Shown in pieces: positions 53,554-63,165 of a stretch of DNA of 64,000 nucleotides; positions within the stretch are counted from its first letter, which is position 1; each line of letters opens with the position of its first letter. The DNA is from Helicoverpa zea (taxonomy: Eukaryota > Arthropoda > Insecta > Lepidoptera > Noctuidae): contig NC_061480.1 of assembly GCF_022581195.2 (NCBI RefSeq), positions 6,286,892-6,350,891 on the forward strand, read 5' to 3'. A program made the position numbers and the translations under genes. Below the pieces are notes generated by a model that was not told where the DNA came from, searched no databases, and saw only the letters and a list, made by a program, of their open reading frames with translations.

Positions 53554-53599
53554 CATATACGAAGGAAATATAGGAGACGTGACCGGAGATGCCTATTCA

Positions 53600-53722
53600 T
53601 CATCATCATCATCTCAGCCATAGGACGTCCACTGCTGAACATAGGCCTCACCCTTAGATCTCCACAGATACCTGTTGGAGGCGACCTGCATCCAGCGTCT
53701 TCCGGCGACCGTTATAAGATGA
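53600..53722. repeat. LINE 3'-end fragment
   Basis: Same unit as 13925-14110 (AGGACGTCCACTGCTGAACA, GGCGACCTGCATCCAGCGTC). Confidence 0.7.
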
Positions 53723-54145
53723 TGCCTATTGCAGAGGCTCAATTCTGCTAATTTTACTTAAACTACATACGATTGATCTAACGAGATTCATTCCGCAGTC
53801 AGATTCTGCAACTGATATACAATTACTGACTGATCACACGTTTTTAATTTGCAGAATTGAGTCCCAGGTCCAGGTCCCAGCGCCTTCTAGCTCAAATTCG
53901 GATGGTGGGCATCAAAGTCAGAGTCAAATATTTCAAATAGGCCTTTACAGGCTTTTATATAACGTTACACTAGTTGCACGGTTCACAAAAAGTTGAAAAA
54001 AAAATTAAATCGATCTATACTCGATAATTAAAAGATCGTTATTATGTCACTAAATTATTTATGACCAATTATCCGCTTTGGCGGCATGATAAAAGTTATC
54101 TATCAAAAAGTCAGGGATAGAGTATAAAAACTTCTTCGCTCCCCT

Positions 54146-54177
54146 CCGCTTTGGTGGAGCCTCGGCCACCAAAGCGG
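54146..54177. repeat. Perfect 12-bp stem hairpin
   Basis: CCGCTTTGGTGG, loop AGCCTCGG, CCACCAAAGCGG. Confidence 0.85.
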
Positions 54178-54647
54178 AACTATACTCAAAAAAAGTGAGA
54201 CACATACTATATTTTATAATCTACTATAAAATATTAAGTATTTTTCTGTATTTTAGCCCCATGAAGTAGCACCTTAATTTTAGCTGAATTTAAATATAAT
54301 GCTCTAAAAAATTACATTATAACTAATGGCTCTCAAAATTGTGTTAATTTTTTTATTAATTTTGTATTGAAAATAATTATAATATTACCAAAATTATGTT
54401 TTACAATTTTACTTTCGTTTTTATTGTTGCGAATAATGAAATTAATGTTTTTTAAATACATACGTATTATTTACCAAATTGTATTAAGAAATTAATTCTC
54501 AATATGAGGCACAAATTATTGAATTTCTCAAAAGGTAATATATCCTTAGGCAGCTCACCAATGATAATTGTGTTAGTAAAAAATAATGAATTTTCATATT
54601 GTTTTATTGTGCACGTGTGATAGTCAAAATTGTGATACACTTGAGAT

Positions 54648-54773
54648 GAGTTGCACCATTTAACTATAACGATAACCGAACCATTTTCAGTTGTCAAATC
54701 GATTTGACCAATGCGCGGCAAGTATACGACTAGTTATGGTTTGGTTATCGTTATAGTTAAATGGTGCAACTCA
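54648..54773. mobile_element. 126-bp palindromic MITE
   Basis: GAGTTGCACCATTTAACTAT and AACGATAACC are mirrored at the right end (ATAGTTAAATGGTGCAACTC). Confidence 0.88.
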
Positions 54774-55227
54774 CCCTTATTTTTTATTATTTTAATGTAA
54801 GATCTCTTCAAAAATTACAAACTCTAAAGAAAATACACTTGCCAGTATTTTTTTTTTATATAATTCACTAAAACTCAGTAAATATACCATCAGTTTTTTT
54901 TTTTATATCAACTCAATATTTGCATTTTTCGAAATCATTATTGTTATTGTATAGAACTATAACTTCTTACACAACGTAACTAGTCGCATTCCAATGGTTT
55001 TTTTTAATAATAATTTTGTATGTCTTTAGGTAATATCTTCAGTATTAAAATTGTGAACACAAATATTTTATGTCTTGCTATGTATTTTGTGATAATTTGT
55101 GTTTGTGCAATATTTTATTTGAATTAATAAAGTTTTTTTTACTAAAAACAGTATGTTTTATTTACTTTTCAAAAATCATAATCCCAAAAAAAAAAATTTA
55201 GGTTTTCATGAAAAATAAGACATATTG

Positions 55228-55362
55228 GGTTGCCTGGGTAACTGGGTTGGTGAGGTCAGATAGGTAGTCGCTTCCTGTAAAATACTGGTACCCAGCTGCA
55301 TCCGGTTAGACTGGAAGCCGACCCCAACATTGTTGAGAAACGGCTCGGAAGATGATGATGAT
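55228..55362 (+). repeat. SINE family A tail
   Basis: GGGTTGCCTGGGTAACTGGG through GACTGGAAGCCGACCCCAAC to CGGAAGATGATGATG, about 140 bp upstream of the next gene's ATG. Confidence 0.75.
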
Positions 55363-55500
55363 AACTTCACCATACATTTATTGAATACATTTTTGTCATA
55401 CTGACAAATAATAAGCCATATAGATTTTTACCTAAATAAATCAAAGTAAATAATTATCTCAATTTTTTGCTTATTATTTTTCTTCAAAATTCCTTGAATT

Positions 55501-55617
55501 ATGACTCTAATTGACGCGATTCTGAAGGCTGAGAATGATGAAGAAAGAAAATACAAGTCACCCCCACCGGAAATAGATGAGTCGTTTCAATCTGTTAAGA
55601 TCAAACGACCTCACAAG
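55501..55617 (+). CDS. CFAP97-cyclophilin-like gene exon 1 (residues 1-39)
   Basis: MTLIDAILKAENDEERKYKS, PPPEIDESFQSVKIKRPHK; donor AAG|GTATGT, phase 0. First ATG after an AT-rich leader. Confidence 0.82.
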
Positions 55618-58600
55618 GTATGTCGCTTACACTAGGACACTATCCCAGTCACTCGTACCAACAGTGCGATAGTTCATCATCATCCTCCGAGCCTTATCCT
55701 AACTATGTTGGGGTCGGCTTCCAGTCTAACCGAATGCAGCTGAACGCCTGTGTCTTACAAGGAGCGTCTGCCCTATCTGACCTCCTCAACCCAGTTACCC
55801 GGGCAACCCAATACATACCCCTTGGTTAGACTGGTCAGTGGAATAGTTAGCTGCAAAAATTATACTTCTGATAGACATGGTGGATTTTTAAATAGTGGTG
55901 ATGATGTCCTCCTAGCCGATTGTCGGTTACGGCGACTGTTCTCATGTAAGGAGATCAGCCAGCGCAAGACATATTATAGTGCACGAGCATTTGCGCAGAC
56001 ACAGGTACACTCCTATTCTAAACACTATTCCTTCAGTTAAATGGTAATATGATGATAAAGTTACCTAGTTTTAAGTGCGAAAATACAAAGGAGAGATTCC
56101 ACCAGTGGATTCTTATCACAGTACCGGCAGCCTGCCATTGGCCGACACATCTTGCCGACTATGCAGCCGGTTTAATGTCCATTCATAATAATAATTATAT
56201 ACTAGGTATTAGGATTTTGTCCGGTTTAAGTTCCGGTTTAAGTAGGTACATCTCGTAGGGGAACATCTCGTTATGAATATTCATATAAAATGTCCGATTT
56301 TCATACAAGAATAGTTTTTGTAGGTACTTTGAAAATTGAACGCGAAATTTACAGTACATAGGTAAAATGTTTTACGAATTATATTGTTGGTGAACTTGGC
56401 TTTTTTAAATTATTATTAAGAGTAGGTATATTACAAGAACATGTTTTTAGTACGCGCACGTCCAAGCGAAGGTGGATTCCTCTCCACCTCGGTATGTGCA
56501 CAGCCATAAGATTCATGAGTTGGAGACCTGGAGCCGCTGGTTCGATGATCTCTTTAAAGAAAACGTTTCCATGCTCACGCTCATCAGGCAGGCTCATTTC
56601 TTGAAGGTAAGTGATGATTCATTTCAATTCAATGTTGTAGATGTTGATTCAATGTTGTCGTTCATGCCGACACTTAAGCGAAGCCGTAAGATTTTTGTAG
56701 AATACCGTTTAGTCACAATATGACTTTTAACTGTTTCTCGCGGTTACACCTGCGTCCCGTGGAAACTGCTTCCTCTATCCGGAAATAATTAAGCCTATGT
56801 TGCCAGGGGACAGAGTAGCTTTTCAAAAGTGGAAGAATTATCAAGTCGGTTCATTAGTTCCGGACTTGCGGAGCCTTTGCGGCAAGATTTATTTTCGTTA
56901 ACGCGCCAAAATCAGGCACAGGATCGATTTAAGAATTCAGTTTTTGATAGCCCATTTATCGAAAAAGAAATAATATAGGCTACATTTTATTCGGGAACGG
57001 GTAATATGGTTTTTAAGAAACGCGTGTGAATACGCTGGTAGAAACTATAAAATACTGGATACGTACCTTCCCTTATAAGTTTTACTTCTAGTTTACGTTT
57101 TATGAATCTTAACGAAGTTTACACGCTGACCGCTGTGTACCACTCAACATGACCTACATTTAACTAAGTTTTCCTCAGGGTCGAGTAGACAGTCACTGGC
57201 ACAGAAGGCCTATTCGTCCGATGCAACATTATTGGAACCGAGTGGATTTCCTCAAGAGAGTGCACAGAGAGAACCTCATGCTGTACAATCTTATTATAAC
57301 CACGGTAAATTACAGGGATACGCGAGTCTAGTTCAGTACAAAAGGGTCGCAGGTCACATGATTCAGGTGGTACCTACCAAATGGATGAAGCGGGACAACG
57401 AAGTCTTAGTAATGGTAGGGTAATGTTTGACCGACCGTAGCGTCTGTCGCCAGGCTGTATTTCAAGAACTGTGATAGGATAGCGACTTTCAAGATTCTAA
57501 CCCATAGGGCCACAACCATTTTCAGTGGTTAAGTCACCGGTTTGACCGATGGATTCTTCCTCCGAGACTTACTGACTTACTGGCTTCTGACTACCCGTAA
57601 CGACTGCAAGGATGTTCAATGACAGCCGGGACCTACAATTTAACGTGCCATCCGAAACACAGTCATTGGTGTCTAAGATATACTTATTTGACCCGTGGAT
57701 TGTGATCGTTTATAGTTTAGGCCTTATACGTTACTATGTCAGTCGGTAGTCAATAATAAATAACTTCTTACCTTCTCCTTTTAAAAATCCGGTAAATTCT
57801 TAAAATCTGGTAGAAGGATCTGGTTTCTTGATTGTGTATTAAAAGTAAGATGGTTAGGTAGTATCAATATTCAAAAATATATTCACCTATTTCATACATC
57901 AACATCTTGTTCTTCAGCCATCTCGACTGCCAACTACAGTGGAACTGAACAGAGATTGGGTCCGCAACAAGCGCAAAATCGTAATGCAAGCGAACAACAA
58001 GTTTGTGCTGTTCTCACCTGTTCCGTACGAGGAGATGGAGGACCAGGCCTTTAAAGCTGCTCCGGATGTGAAGAGACCGAGGTATGTACTGCATGGTCTC
58101 AATTTTCTTTTATTTTAAAAAATGTTGTTCTCCTAACATGTTCTGTAACATGGCCAGATTTGACTGCAACATAGACTCCAAGATAACAATATGTCGCGCC
58201 TAGCAATTGGTATGGTCTGGTATGGCACATTGGATATAATTTCTAAGAACAAGGTAAACTATCCCACAAGTTGGTATAGCCAGGGGGGATTGTAAAATTG
58301 GTACAATTTTGAATTGAGGATCCAAACCTAGACCTTGATTCTGGTAGTCCGGCGTGGTTACGATTGTGCCCAGGGGTCGCCTTTTCCTCTTCGATAAATA
58401 AATAAGGGAAAGGAATAAATCCTCTTGGAAGGGAATTGCTTTCTCTGTCGAAGATGACACATACACTATAGCGACTGCAAAGTTTGTTAGACATGTCTGA
58501 TCCCCATTTCCATAAATTCATGTCCCCACCATACCACTTTCTTTCCCAGGGTATACATAAAGTTAGGCATGCAAGACGGCGCGGCGATAGGCGAGCTGTG

Positions 58601-61600
58601 CATAGAACTCTTCACTGAAGTGTGTCCCAACACCTGCAACCTGTTCCTAGACCTGCTGGACGGAGACACGCTCGGACATGGATACGTTCACACGTGCTTT
58701 TTTAGGTATGGCATTCACAAACATTTCAAAATCAAAATCAAAAGTTATTTATTCAAAGTAGGCTGAAAATCAGCACTTTTTGAACGTCAAAACAAAAGAA
58801 ATTTTTGTGGAAAAAAGTCCGATTATTCAAGATTGTCCATGATCTACTTACATCAAAAACTTAAAAAAAAAAAACAAGGCATTTAAGAATAAAACACATG
58901 TCTGACAAAAACTGTCAAAACACAAACAAAATGCCAAAATTATGCTCAAACTCATTTGGTGTCTAGCAACATTTTTTAGCAGTATTCTATTATTTCTTTT
59001 ACTTATATCTATGAGAATAATCAATCTAGCGGCTCTTCAGAAGCTCGAGGAGACCCGACTTAAGGTCACTGGGTCGTCTTAGCCCGGAGTAAGGATGCTG
59101 GTTTCCGACTCCGGGGTGACTGGGGCCAATGAGATCTTCATCAAAGTGGTCAGTCCCGAAGGTCAGACCTTTACATCGTACTTCCCCGAAGAAACCCTGA
59201 TCGAGGAGGTCAAAAACCGGGCGATTGACTTCTTCTACCCGACCGGCGAGACAGGAGCTAGTAGATACAAGATCGTCCGTGTGTTCGACACTTCTACTCT
59301 ACATGACTTCCTTACACTGGCTCAAGAACAGGTGATGATGCAAGAAGAACTCCTGCTCGTTGAGAGACGGTTACCTGAGGCTGGGACGCTATGGGACCTC
59401 GGCGCAGTCAGGGCTCCTCAACACGGAACCATCGCTGCAGCCACTGCGTCACTACCGACACCCACAAGCGCCATTCGTCAGCCTAACCTCCAATCTTTGC
59501 TATCTACAAACGAACTGTCATATGAATTGAGGAAGATTCTCATTTCTCTGATCGAAGCCGGAGCCCGACTTGCAGCTGCAGGCAGGAACTATGAGATGAC
59601 GTTAGCGCAACTAACCGCAGCCTTAGAAGAACCACAGAGGCCTCAACCAGCTGTTATCCAAGTGATTACTCCTGAAGAAATAGCAGCAAGACTGAATAGC
59701 ATCAATGTAGACATACAAACAACCATAGAGGAAGCTGTGGAGACTGATAAAGCTGAAGGGAACGAGCTATTCCGTCGAGCAGAACATTTACAAAGGTTTT
59801 TGGAGAAATTCCGTGAATGGAGGAACAAGATTGCCGAACCACCTAACCCGGAAGCCATAGGCGCTTTGAGAGACCTTGGGTTTTCTTACGAAGAGTCAGA
59901 CAAAGCCTTGCGATATACAGGCTGCAATGTTCCAGCTGCCGCCTCGTATCTTATTGGAGAGAGAGGCTCCAGTATATTTGAGCTGGTCAACGGTTTACCA
60001 GATGGTCTGATCTTGCAAACATTACTGAAACAACCACACATCCAACGAGGTTTGCTGAATACGCGTATGCTGATTGCTTTCATAGCTATGGTCGGCCAGA
60101 CAGGGAGTGCATCATTGTGGCTAAACTCCCCCCACGGGAGTCCGTTACTGTCACAAATATCCAGGACTTACCACTCTGAGAAATACTGTCTAGCTGTGAA
60201 CCAGTTCTCAGAAGAACGGCGCGAAAATACTAATGTGCCGTCTACTTCGCGCCAGAGGAATTAATGTGACTTGACTTTGTTAATTTGTGATGTCTTTATT
60301 TTGGTTATTTTGAATTAAATTATCGGGTGTAAAATTGCTTTTTTAATAACGTAGGTATATGCATGTCATGTAGGTACACATCTTTTGTTCATAAATGAGC
60401 TCGTAGGGTTTGCAAACCTCTGTTGATGGCTTCACAATAACAACTTTTTTTGGAATTAGTATGTGAAAATTCATAGTAAACTATGTTAAGAAACTATAAA
60501 CTTTTGTTAAGAAAATAGACGTTTATGTTTTTGGTGGAAATGGGTGATGAAAGTTTTCCAAACTTATGCTGAGCATGCATTTTATTATAAGTACTTAGGT
60601 TTTACAGGGTCCAATAATAATTACCTCTAGCTAGTAGCTACACTGGTAGAACCTCGAGATCAGTGATTGAATTTCTTTGCTGACATTCCCATCTCTCCAG
60701 GAAGGTACCTCACCTGTACTGGAGCGGCGGCGACGTGATCTACAACAATGGGTACGGGTGCTACGCGCAGCGCGGGCGCGTCATACCTATCGGAGCTGAG
60801 AACTACCACTACCCACATTCTATGGCCGGTAGGAGTTACATTTTCATACTCAGAAGCCAGTAAGACAACCAGTCTTACCAAGGGGTATTGGGTTGCCCGG
60901 GTAACTGGGTTGAGGAGCTCCTTGTAAAACACTGGTACTCGGCTACATCCGGTAAGACTGGAAGCCGACCCTAAGTTGACGAAAAACGCTCGGGAGGTAA
61001 TGATGGCTCAGAAGTTCAGGTATAACCGATATAGATCATTCATTTAACAACTTTTTTGGAAACAAGAAGAGAATAAAATCTCTGAGCCGGGTAATAGCCA
61101 CGTCAAGCATTTACTGCCTACTTATCATTTACTTTTCGAAGCGGTATATTTTTGTATATGTACCCAAAAGGCTCTAAGCTACGAAACCAATTTGAAAAAT
61201 TATTTCACTGTAGAGTTGTTACACTATCTAGCCCCGAGTGACATAGCGACATATTTTATCCGAGTACAGGAAATAGTTTGCACAGGACGGGAGCGAAACA
61301 AAGGGAAACAGCTACGCTACTTGATGATATATTCTTTCTAATTGAGTGAAGTTATTTCATAGGTTTGGTGTCGATGCGAGTGACCGTAGACGATGAGATG
61401 TGTGGCATGTTCAACATCACCTTCAAGCCGTTACCTCAGCTGGATTTGCGCAACGTTGTCTTTGGTAGAGTGAGTTCATCAGCTTTATCACCACTTGTAA
61501 TAATTTCATCGTTTAGGTACCTAGATTTTTCTCAAAGTATGTATGAAGTCTAACCAGATACAGCTTTATAAACTTTTTGTTCGCTACGCAAAAACCATTT

Positions 61601-61977
61601 CTAGGTACTTGTTGGCGAAATTTAGATGCGGATCGCCAATAATTTTGGCGAGAACTATACTGCGTCCGGTTGAACTGGAAGCCACTAGGGGCCTCAAAAA
61701 AGGTTGAGGGCTCCTCCATCCGATATTTTTTATTTACATTCATTAAATTCACTCACAGATTAGGTATATAGAATTCTGTAAAACACTAATTTTCACATTT
61801 TCACAGGTAATTCGACCCAGCAACACATACAATATTATCAGAGAAATGGGCAATGCGCTGAGTTCCCGCCCCGTGATCGAGATCTGGGCATCCCGGCGGA
61901 AAGTCGACGGACGCTGGGTGCGGGGCGCGCCTAACACTAAGCTGCCTAAAAGTCCAGTATCGTGGAACCTTAAGTAA
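55501..61977 (+). CDS. CFAP97-like / inactive cyclophilin fusion protein, 8 exons
   Basis: 374 residues. Exons: 55501-55617, 56451-56606, 57179-57304, 57918-58081, 58550-58705, 60701-60828, 61363-61469, 61807-61977; all borders and phases agree. Residues 43-150 (KVDSSPPRYVHSHKIHELE, GRVDSHWHRRPI, NRVDFLKRVHRENLMLYNLI, ELNRDW) follow the pattern of CFAP97/Hemingway domains: KVD..PP..H, repeated heptads with EN, VD.W, then EN..L..I. Residues 188-350 have the cyclophilin order (VYIKLGMQDGAAIGELCIEL, VCPNTCNLF, WSGGD, NVVFGRV). Of the CypA catalytic set, Arg55 survives (R240) but Phe60, Gln63, Phe113, Trp121 and His126 are L245, S248, N300, Q308 and N313. Isomerase activity is therefore unlikely. 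AATAAA follows about 30 bp after the stop. I know no name for this gene. Confidence 0.85.
55671..55840 (-). repeat. SINE family A tail, antisense
   Basis: TCATCATCCTCCGAGCCTTA to CCCAGTTACCCGGGCAACCC, in intron 1; followed by a CCTCCTAGCCGATTGTCGG-family repeat (55898-56035). Confidence 0.75.
56451..56606 (+). CDS. CFAP97-cyclophilin-like gene exon 2 (residues 40-91)
   Basis: YAHVQAKVDSSPPRYVHSHK, IHELETWSRWFDDLFKENVS, MLTLIRQAHFLK. Phase 0 on both sides. Confidence 0.87.
57179..57304 (+). CDS. CFAP97-cyclophilin-like gene exon 3 (residues 92-133)
   Basis: GRVDSHWHRRPIRPMQHYWN, RVDFLKRVHRENLMLYNLII, TT. Acceptor TTTCCTCAG, donor ACG|GTAAAT. Confidence 0.87.
57305..57917. other. Intron 3 of the CFAP97-cyclophilin-like gene
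   Basis: Contains an antisense SINE family A piece (57560-57690, CCCGTAACGACTGCAAGGAT); no coding signal. Confidence 0.5.
57918..58081 (+). CDS. CFAP97-cyclophilin-like gene exon 4 (residues 134-187)
   Basis: PSRLPTTVELNRDWVRNKRK then VPYEEMEDQAFKAAPDVKRP: end of the N-terminal region and linker. Leaves phase 2. Confidence 0.87.
58550..58705 (+). CDS. CFAP97-cyclophilin-like gene exon 5 (residues 188-239)
   Basis: RVYIKLGMQDGAAIGELCIE, LFTEVCPNTCNLFLDLLDG, YVHTCFF: first half of the cyclophilin fold. Phase 2 out. Confidence 0.88.
58706..60700. other. Intron 5 hosting a UBAC1-like gene
   Basis: Nearly 2 kb. The 1170-bp UBAC1-like ORF fills the centre; flanks are AT-rich (58870 has a poly-A run). 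Confidence 0.75.
59095..60264 (+). CDS. UBAC1: UBAC1-like ubiquitin-associated protein, intronless, nested in an intron
   Basis: 389 codons with one uninterrupted frame; an in-frame TAG lies five codons before the ATG, which fixes the start. Residues 12-95 are a ubiquitin-like domain (EIFIKVVSPEGQTFTSYFPE); 140-165 match the family's LRKILISLIEAGARL block; a UBA domain spans about 251-290 (PEAIGALRDLGFSYEESDKA, YLIGERG); 295-365 form the STI1-like C-terminus (ILQTLLKQPHIQRGLLNTRM, PLLSQISRTYHSE). UBAC1 (KPC2) is the non-catalytic partner of RNF123/KPC1, binding ubiquitylated substrates and the proteasome. The first of the two UBA domains of the human protein is not recognisable here. Lack of introns and nesting suggest a retrocopy; the intact frame suggests it is expressed. 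ATTAAA at about 60315 may be its poly(A) signal. Confidence 0.9.
   Translation: MLVSDSGVTGANEIFIKVVSPEGQTFTSYFPEETLIEEVKNRAIDFFYPTGETGASRYKIVRVFDTSTLHDFLTLAQEQVMMQEELLLVERRLPEAGTLWDLGAVRAPQHGTIAAATASLPTPTSAIRQPNLQSLLSTNELSYELRKILISLIEAGARLAAAGRNYEMTLAQLTAALEEPQRPQPAVIQVITPEEIAARLNSINVDIQTTIEEAVETDKAEGNELFRRAEHLQRFLEKFREWRNKIAEPPNPEAIGALRDLGFSYEESDKALRYTGCNVPAAASYLIGERGSSIFELVNGLPDGLILQTLLKQPHIQRGLLNTRMLIAFIAMVGQTGSASLWLNSPHGSPLLSQISRTYHSEKYCLAVNQFSEERRENTNVPSTSRQRN
60701..60828 (+). CDS. CFAP97-cyclophilin-like gene exon 6 (residues 240-282)
   Basis: RKVPHLYWSGGDVIYNNGYG, CYAQRGRVIPIGAENYHYPH, SMA. The WSGGD replaces MCQGGD of active cyclophilins. Phase 1 out. Confidence 0.88.
60852..61005 (+). 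repeat. SINE family A tail
   Basis: GAAGCCAGTAAGACAACCAG through TTGGGTTGCCCGGGTAACTG to CTCGGGAGGTAATGATGG, 24 bp after the exon 6 donor. Confidence 0.75.
61363..61469 (+). CDS. CFAP97-cyclophilin-like gene exon 7 (residues 283-318)
   Basis: GLVSMRVTVDDEMCGMFNIT, FKPLPQLDLRNVVFGR: the segment that normally carries Phe113, Trp121 and His126. Donor AGA|GTGAGT. Confidence 0.88.
61807..61977 (+). CDS. CFAP97-cyclophilin-like gene exon 8 (residues 319-374, stop)
   Basis: VIRPSNTYNIIREMGNALSS, RPVIEIWASRRKVDGRWVRG, ending SPVSWNLK-stop. Extends beyond the usual cyclophilin end by about 25 residues. AATAAA at about 62004. Confidence 0.88.
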   Translation, partial: VIRPSNTYNIIREMGNALSSRPVIEIWASRRKVDGRWVRGAPNTKLPKSPVSWNLK

Positions 61978-62037
61978 AATAATTGTTGTGATTAATAAAT
62001 TATGAATAAATACATACATATTTTTCTTTATTTTAAA

Positions 62038-62295
62038 AAAAGTCGTGGTGGCCTAGTGGGGTAAAGGACCAACCTCTCGAGTGTGAGGATGTGGATTCGA
62101 TTCCAGTTCAGGCAAGGACCACTGCAACTTCTCTAAGTTTGTATGTACTTTCTAAGTATATCTTGGCAACAATGGCTGATAAAAAGGACTATATAGTCTG
62201 AAAACCAGCCCGCATTGAGCAAGCGTGGCGATTAATGCTCAATCCTTCCGTGTGAGAGGAGGCCTGTACCCAGCAGTGGGTCGATAAAAAAAAGG
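62038..62295 (+). repeat. tRNA-headed SINE (family C), sense, near full length
   Basis: Head GTCGTGGTGGCCTAGTGGGG with box B-like GGATTCGATTCC, middle GTATGTACTTTCTAAGTATA, tail module GATTAATGCTCAATCCTTCC and CAGCAGTGGGTCGATAAAAA. Confidence 0.82.
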
Positions 62296-62487
62296 CTGTA
62301 ACAGTAACATATTTTTCTAAATTATCTTAATTCCTAATCACTACATACTTAGTATAAAACAAAGTCGCTGTTTCTGTCCCTATGTCCCTGTCCCTTTGGA
62401 CGCTTAAATCTTCAAAACTAAGCAACCGATTTTTATGCGGTTTTTTTATCAGATAGAGGCAAAGTCAAAGCGAGCGAGGGCGGACCA

Positions 62488-62660
62488 TCCATCCTCCGAG
62501 CCTTTTCCCAATCATGTTGGGGTCGGCTTCCAGTCTAACCGGATTCAGCCGAGTACCAGTGCTTTACAAGAAGCGACTGCCTATCTGACCTCCTCAACCC
62601 AGTTACCCGGGCAACCCGATACTCCCTTGGTTAGACTGGGAGGGCGGACCATTAGTCCTA
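62488..62660 (-). repeat. SINE family A tail, antisense
   Basis: CATCCTCCGAGCCTTTTCCC, GTTGGGGTCGGCTTCCAGTC, CAGTTACCCGGGCAACCCGA. Confidence 0.8.
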
Positions 62661-62670
62661 AATAAGATGT

Positions 62671-63045
62671 GGTGTTAAGCAACACTTGCCGAGGTTACAA
62701 TTTGGATCGGTGGGTTGGGTTAAGCAACACTAGTCGAGGTTGCGTTTTATATGGGTGGGGTTAAGCAACACTTGCCGAGGTTACAATTTGGATGGGTGGG
62801 GTTAAGCAACACTTGTCGAGGTTGCATTTTGGATGGGTGGGGTTAAGCAACACTGGTCGAGGTTGGTATTTGGATGGGTAGGGTTAAGCAACACTGGTCG
62901 AGGTTGGTATTTGGATGGGTAGGGTTAAGCAACACGTGCCGAGGTTGGATTTGGATGGGTGGGGTTAAGCAACGCTTGTCGAGGTTAGGATTTGGATGGG
63001 TGGGGTTAAGCAACACTTGTCGAGGTTGCAGTCTGGATAGGTTAG
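62671..63045. repeat. 41-bp minisatellite, about 9 units
   Basis: Units built on GGTTAAGCAACACTTGTCGA followed by GGTTG...TTTGGATGGGTGG; mostly 41 bp, 80-100% alike. Confidence 0.93.
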
Positions 63046-63125
63046 CGTTTAGTGAACTTTTATTAATGACAGGGTGGGCTAGCCAATACTAAGGAACTCC
63101 ACCCACTGCACCGCGCCATCACATA

Positions 63126-63165
63126 GCGCGGGAATAGAAGAATAGAATAGAATAGAATAGAATAG
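63126..63165. repeat. (GAATA)n microsatellite
   Basis: Four to five AATAG units, running into ATCTTTATTTGCATAGAAAA, a common 3' end of Lepidopteran repeats. Confidence 0.8.

Larger units (their letters stand above)
52901..55500. other. KIF3A 3'UTR and intergenic region
   Basis: Candidate poly(A) signals: AATAAA near 53448 and 55123. Holds a copied exon 14 end (53508), a LINE fragment (53600), a 12-bp-stem hairpin (54146), a 126-bp palindrome (54648) and a SINE tail (55228). Confidence 0.5.

Noticed and set aside
62874..63092. 72-codon ORF with repeated GWVGLSNTCRG
   Set aside because: It is the translation of the 41-bp minisatellite.
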